Assembly: GCF_000196795.1 (NCBI RefSeq)
Contig: NC_014259.1
Location: forward strand, 558,001 to 622,000
Source: Acinetobacter oleivorans DR1
GTDB lineage: Bacteria; Pseudomonadota; Gammaproteobacteria; Pseudomonadales; Moraxellaceae
Direction: 5' to 3'
DNA length: 64,000 bases
The notes beneath the pieces were generated by a model. The model saw nothing but the letters and a program-made list of their open reading frames with translations, was not told the origin of the DNA and did not search any database. Position numbers and translations under genes: made by a program. Within the stretch, counting starts at the first letter, position 1, and each line of letters begins with the position of its first letter. Positions 62,416-64,000 of this stretch are shown here, in pieces.

Positions 62416-62649
62416 GATCGTTCCTCAATTGCTCATAATTTGTTATTCGATTGAATGAATATGCAGCATTTACTTTATGATTAAAATTATTGTTTTTATA
62501 TTTTATTATGAAATTTTTATATAAGTGTAAATATATATGACTAAAACTCATTATTTTAAGTGCTTAATCAATGTAACTTTAAGGTAAATTTGCTAAATTA
62601 GATTTCTCGGAAGTTATGCTTAATAGATGAGCGTTAATGGTGCTTTTTA
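62416..62649. other. AT-rich divergent promoter region, peroxiredoxin / secA
   Basis: About 230 bp of very AT-rich sequence hold no gene I can support. Short ATG frames here lack ribosome sites. Promoters for peroxiredoxin (minus) and secA (plus) must lie here; a weak plus-strand pair is TTGCTA near 62590 and TATGCT at 62615-62620, spaced too widely (19 bp) to be sure. Confidence 0.4.
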
Positions 62650-62759
62650 GGTGCCAGATACATTAAGGGGGACTAGATGAATGAAATACCATTCATCTAA
62701 CTATCAGATTTTTTTTAGGGGTTTTGTGCAAACCCCTTGTACTTCAAATTTCTGGCACC
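62650..62759 (+). other. Highly structured 110-bp leader element upstream of secA
   Basis: Outer arms GGTGCCAGA (62650-62658) and TCTGGCACC (62751-62759) are a perfect 9-bp inverted repeat. Inside, TAGATGAATG / CATTCATCTA (62674-62683, 62690-62699) makes a 10-bp hairpin, and AGGGGTTT / AAACCCCT (62717-62724, 62730-62737) an 8-bp hairpin. CCCCTT (62733-62738) could instead pair with AAGGGG (62665-62670), so two exclusive folds are possible. It may be a regulatory secA leader, a small RNA, or a MITE-like repeat. Confidence 0.6.
62677..62700 (+). CDS. Possible 7-residue leader peptide upstream of secA
   Basis: ATG at 62677 is preceded by AAGGGGG with a 5-nt spacer, an unusually strong ribosome site, and encodes MNEIPFI before TAA. 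The whole ORF is buried in the 10-bp hairpin of the leader element, and its ribosome site can pair with CCCCTT downstream. Translation is not proved; it may be chance within a palindromic repeat. Confidence 0.3.
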   Translation: MNEIPFI

Positions 62760-62820
62760 ATAATAAACGACTGAGAAAAAGTTTATTCATTTGACCAAGC
62801 AAGATTTAGAGAGTTTATCC

Positions 62821-64000
62821 ATGTTGGCAAGTCTGATCGGAGGTATCTTCGGTACAAAAAATGAGCGCGAACTCAAACGAATGCGCAAAATTGTTGAGCA
62901 AATCAATGCGCTCGAGCCGACGATATCAGCTTTAAGCGATGCAGACTTATCTGCAAAAACTCCAGAATTCAAACAACGTTATAATAATGGCGAAAGTTTA
63001 GATAAATTACTTCCAGAAGCATTTGCAGTTTGTCGTGAAGCAGCCAAGCGTGTAATGGGCATGCGTCACTATGACGTTCAGCTTATTGGTGGTATTACCT
63101 TACATGAAGGTAAAATTGCCGAAATGCGTACCGGTGAAGGTAAAACCCTGATGGGTACTTTGGCGTGTTATTTAAACGCATTAAGTGGCGAAGGCGTTCA
63201 TGTCATTACGGTGAACGATTATTTGGCACAGCGTGATGCTGAGTTGAACCGTCCATTATTTGAGTTTTTAGGTTTAAGCATTGGTACGATCTATTCAATG
63301 CAAGGTCCGTCTGAAAAAGCGGAAGCTTATCTTGCTGATATTACCTATGGTACTAATAACGAATTCGGTTTTGACTACCTACGTGACAACATGGTGTTTT
63401 CTTTAGCAGAAAAGAAACAACGTGGTTTGCACTATGCCATTATCGATGAAGTTGACTCAATCTTGATTGATGAAGCACGTACACCATTAATTATTTCTGG
63501 TCAAAGTGAAGACTCTTCGCATCTGTATTCTGCAATCAATACGATTCCTCCTAAATTACATCCGCAAAAAGAAGAAAAAGTTGCAGATGGTGGGCACTTC
63601 TGGATTGATGAAAAGCAGCGTTCAGTTGAAATGACTGAAATTGGTTATGAAACTGTTGAACAAGAACTTATTCAAATGGGTCTGTTAGCTGAAGGTGAAA
63701 GCCTATATTCAGCAACGAATCTGAGCCTTGTTCATCATGTGTCTGCTGCTATTCGTGCACATTTCTTATTCCAACGTGATGTTCACTATATTATTCACGA
63801 TGGCGAAGTCGTGATTGTTGACGAACACACTGGTCGTACAATGCCAGGTCGTCGTTGGTCAGAAGGTTTGCATCAAGCAGTTGAAGCGAAAGAAGGTTTG
63901 GAAATTCAGCCTGAAAACCAAACTTTAGCGACCACAACATTCCAGAACTATTTCCGTCTATATAAAAAGCTTTCAGGTATGACAGGTACTGCTGATACTG
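62821..64000 (+). CDS. secA: Preprotein translocase ATPase SecA, N-terminal part
   Basis: The frame is open from the ATG at 62821 to the window end (about 393 codons). It starts MLASLIGGIFGTKNERELK and carries the DEAD-motor Walker A EMRTGEGKT, then HVITVNDYLAQRDAE, YGTNNEFGFDYLRDNM, Walker B-type YAIIDEVDSILIDEARTPL and VDEHTGRTMPGRRWSEGLHQ. SecA drives post-translational export through SecYEG and so is functionally tied to secDF-yajC at 3.6-6.9 kb, though not adjacent. The C-terminal half lies beyond the window. Confidence 0.97.
   Translation, partial: MLASLIGGIFGTKNERELKRMRKIVEQINALEPTISALSDADLSAKTPEFKQRYNNGESLDKLLPEAFAVCREAAKRVMGMRHYDVQLIGGITLHEGKIAEMRTGEGKTLMGTLACYLNALSGEGVHVITVNDYLAQRDAELNRPLFEFLGLSIGTIYSMQGPSEKAEAYLADITYGTNNEFGFDYLRDNMVFSLAEKKQRGLHYAIIDEVDSILIDEARTPLIISGQSEDSSHLYSAINTIPPKLHPQKEEKVADGGHFWIDEKQRSVEMTEIGYETVEQELIQMGLLAEGESLYSATNLSLVHHVSAAIRAHFLFQRDVHYIIHDGEVVIVDEHTGRTMPGRRWSEGLHQAVEAKEGLEIQPENQTLATTTFQNYFRLYKKLSGMTGTADT

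Noticed and set aside
62650..62760. Leader element considered as a tRNA or 5S-like RNA because of its closing stem and a CACCA end
   Set aside because: The final CC is paired with the 5' end, and no anticodon arm, T-loop or 5S core motifs are present.

Overview
The window is about 39-40% GC chromosomal sequence from an Acinetobacter of the A. calcoaceticus-baumannii complex, most likely A. baumannii. The main evidence is the gene order ilvE, glycosyltransferase cluster, aspS, which is the lipooligosaccharide outer-core (OC) locus of that species. A BaeS/BaeR pair of Acinetobacter type, a ZnuD receptor and the split trpFB / trpA-accD-folC arrangement agree with this. It is mostly dense housekeeping DNA. 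I see no insertion sequence, prophage, CRISPR array or resistance island.

Layout. 1-3.6 kb: end of a PHP phosphoesterase, bestrophin-like channel, RadC, CoaBC. 3.6-11.3 kb: queuosine and Sec genes on the minus strand (queA ... tgt-yajC-secD-secF), with a DUF3137/LemA pair between queA and tgt. 11.4-18.2 kb: tRNA-Leu(CAA), a DUF2939 protein, a soluble histidine kinase, glnE, ilvE. 18.3-26.9 kb: OC locus (seven glycosyltransferase-type genes, a deacetylase, a beta-propeller protein, one small membrane ORF). 27-35.3 kb: aspS, DUF4184 protein, Zur-box-controlled znuD, a phospholipase D-like protein, a nested palindromic element, RcnB-like protein, PsiE. 35.4-42.4 kb: two tandem acyl-CoA dehydrogenases, a Spy-like lipoprotein divergent from baeSR, and a DnaA-box cluster. 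42.4-50.1 kb: L,D-transpeptidase, SelO, fatty-acid desaturase, META lipoprotein, glycerophosphodiesterase, cobalamin adenosyltransferase and a BtuB-like receptor under a cobalamin riboswitch. 50.2-59.9 kb: trpF-trpB, DUF1543, DUF2804, a PF10118 protein with a divergent AraC regulator, then trpA-accD-folC-SPOR protein coupled by start/stop overlaps. 60-64 kb: phosphatase and metallo-beta-lactamase-fold pair, a 44-bp tandem repeat array, 1-Cys peroxiredoxin, a structured leader, and the start of secA.

Functional themes are envelope biogenesis (Sec export, LOS outer core, peptidoglycan, envelope-stress sensing), tryptophan/fatty-acid/folate biosynthesis, and metal or cofactor uptake (zinc, cobalamin). 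The least explained parts are non-coding: four DnaA-box-like 9-mers within 61 bp after baeR; a 110-bp nested palindromic leader with a 7-codon ORF before secA; a 135-bp nested palindrome after the phospholipase D gene; and 44-bp tandem repeats before the peroxiredoxin gene. None has been compared with a database here.
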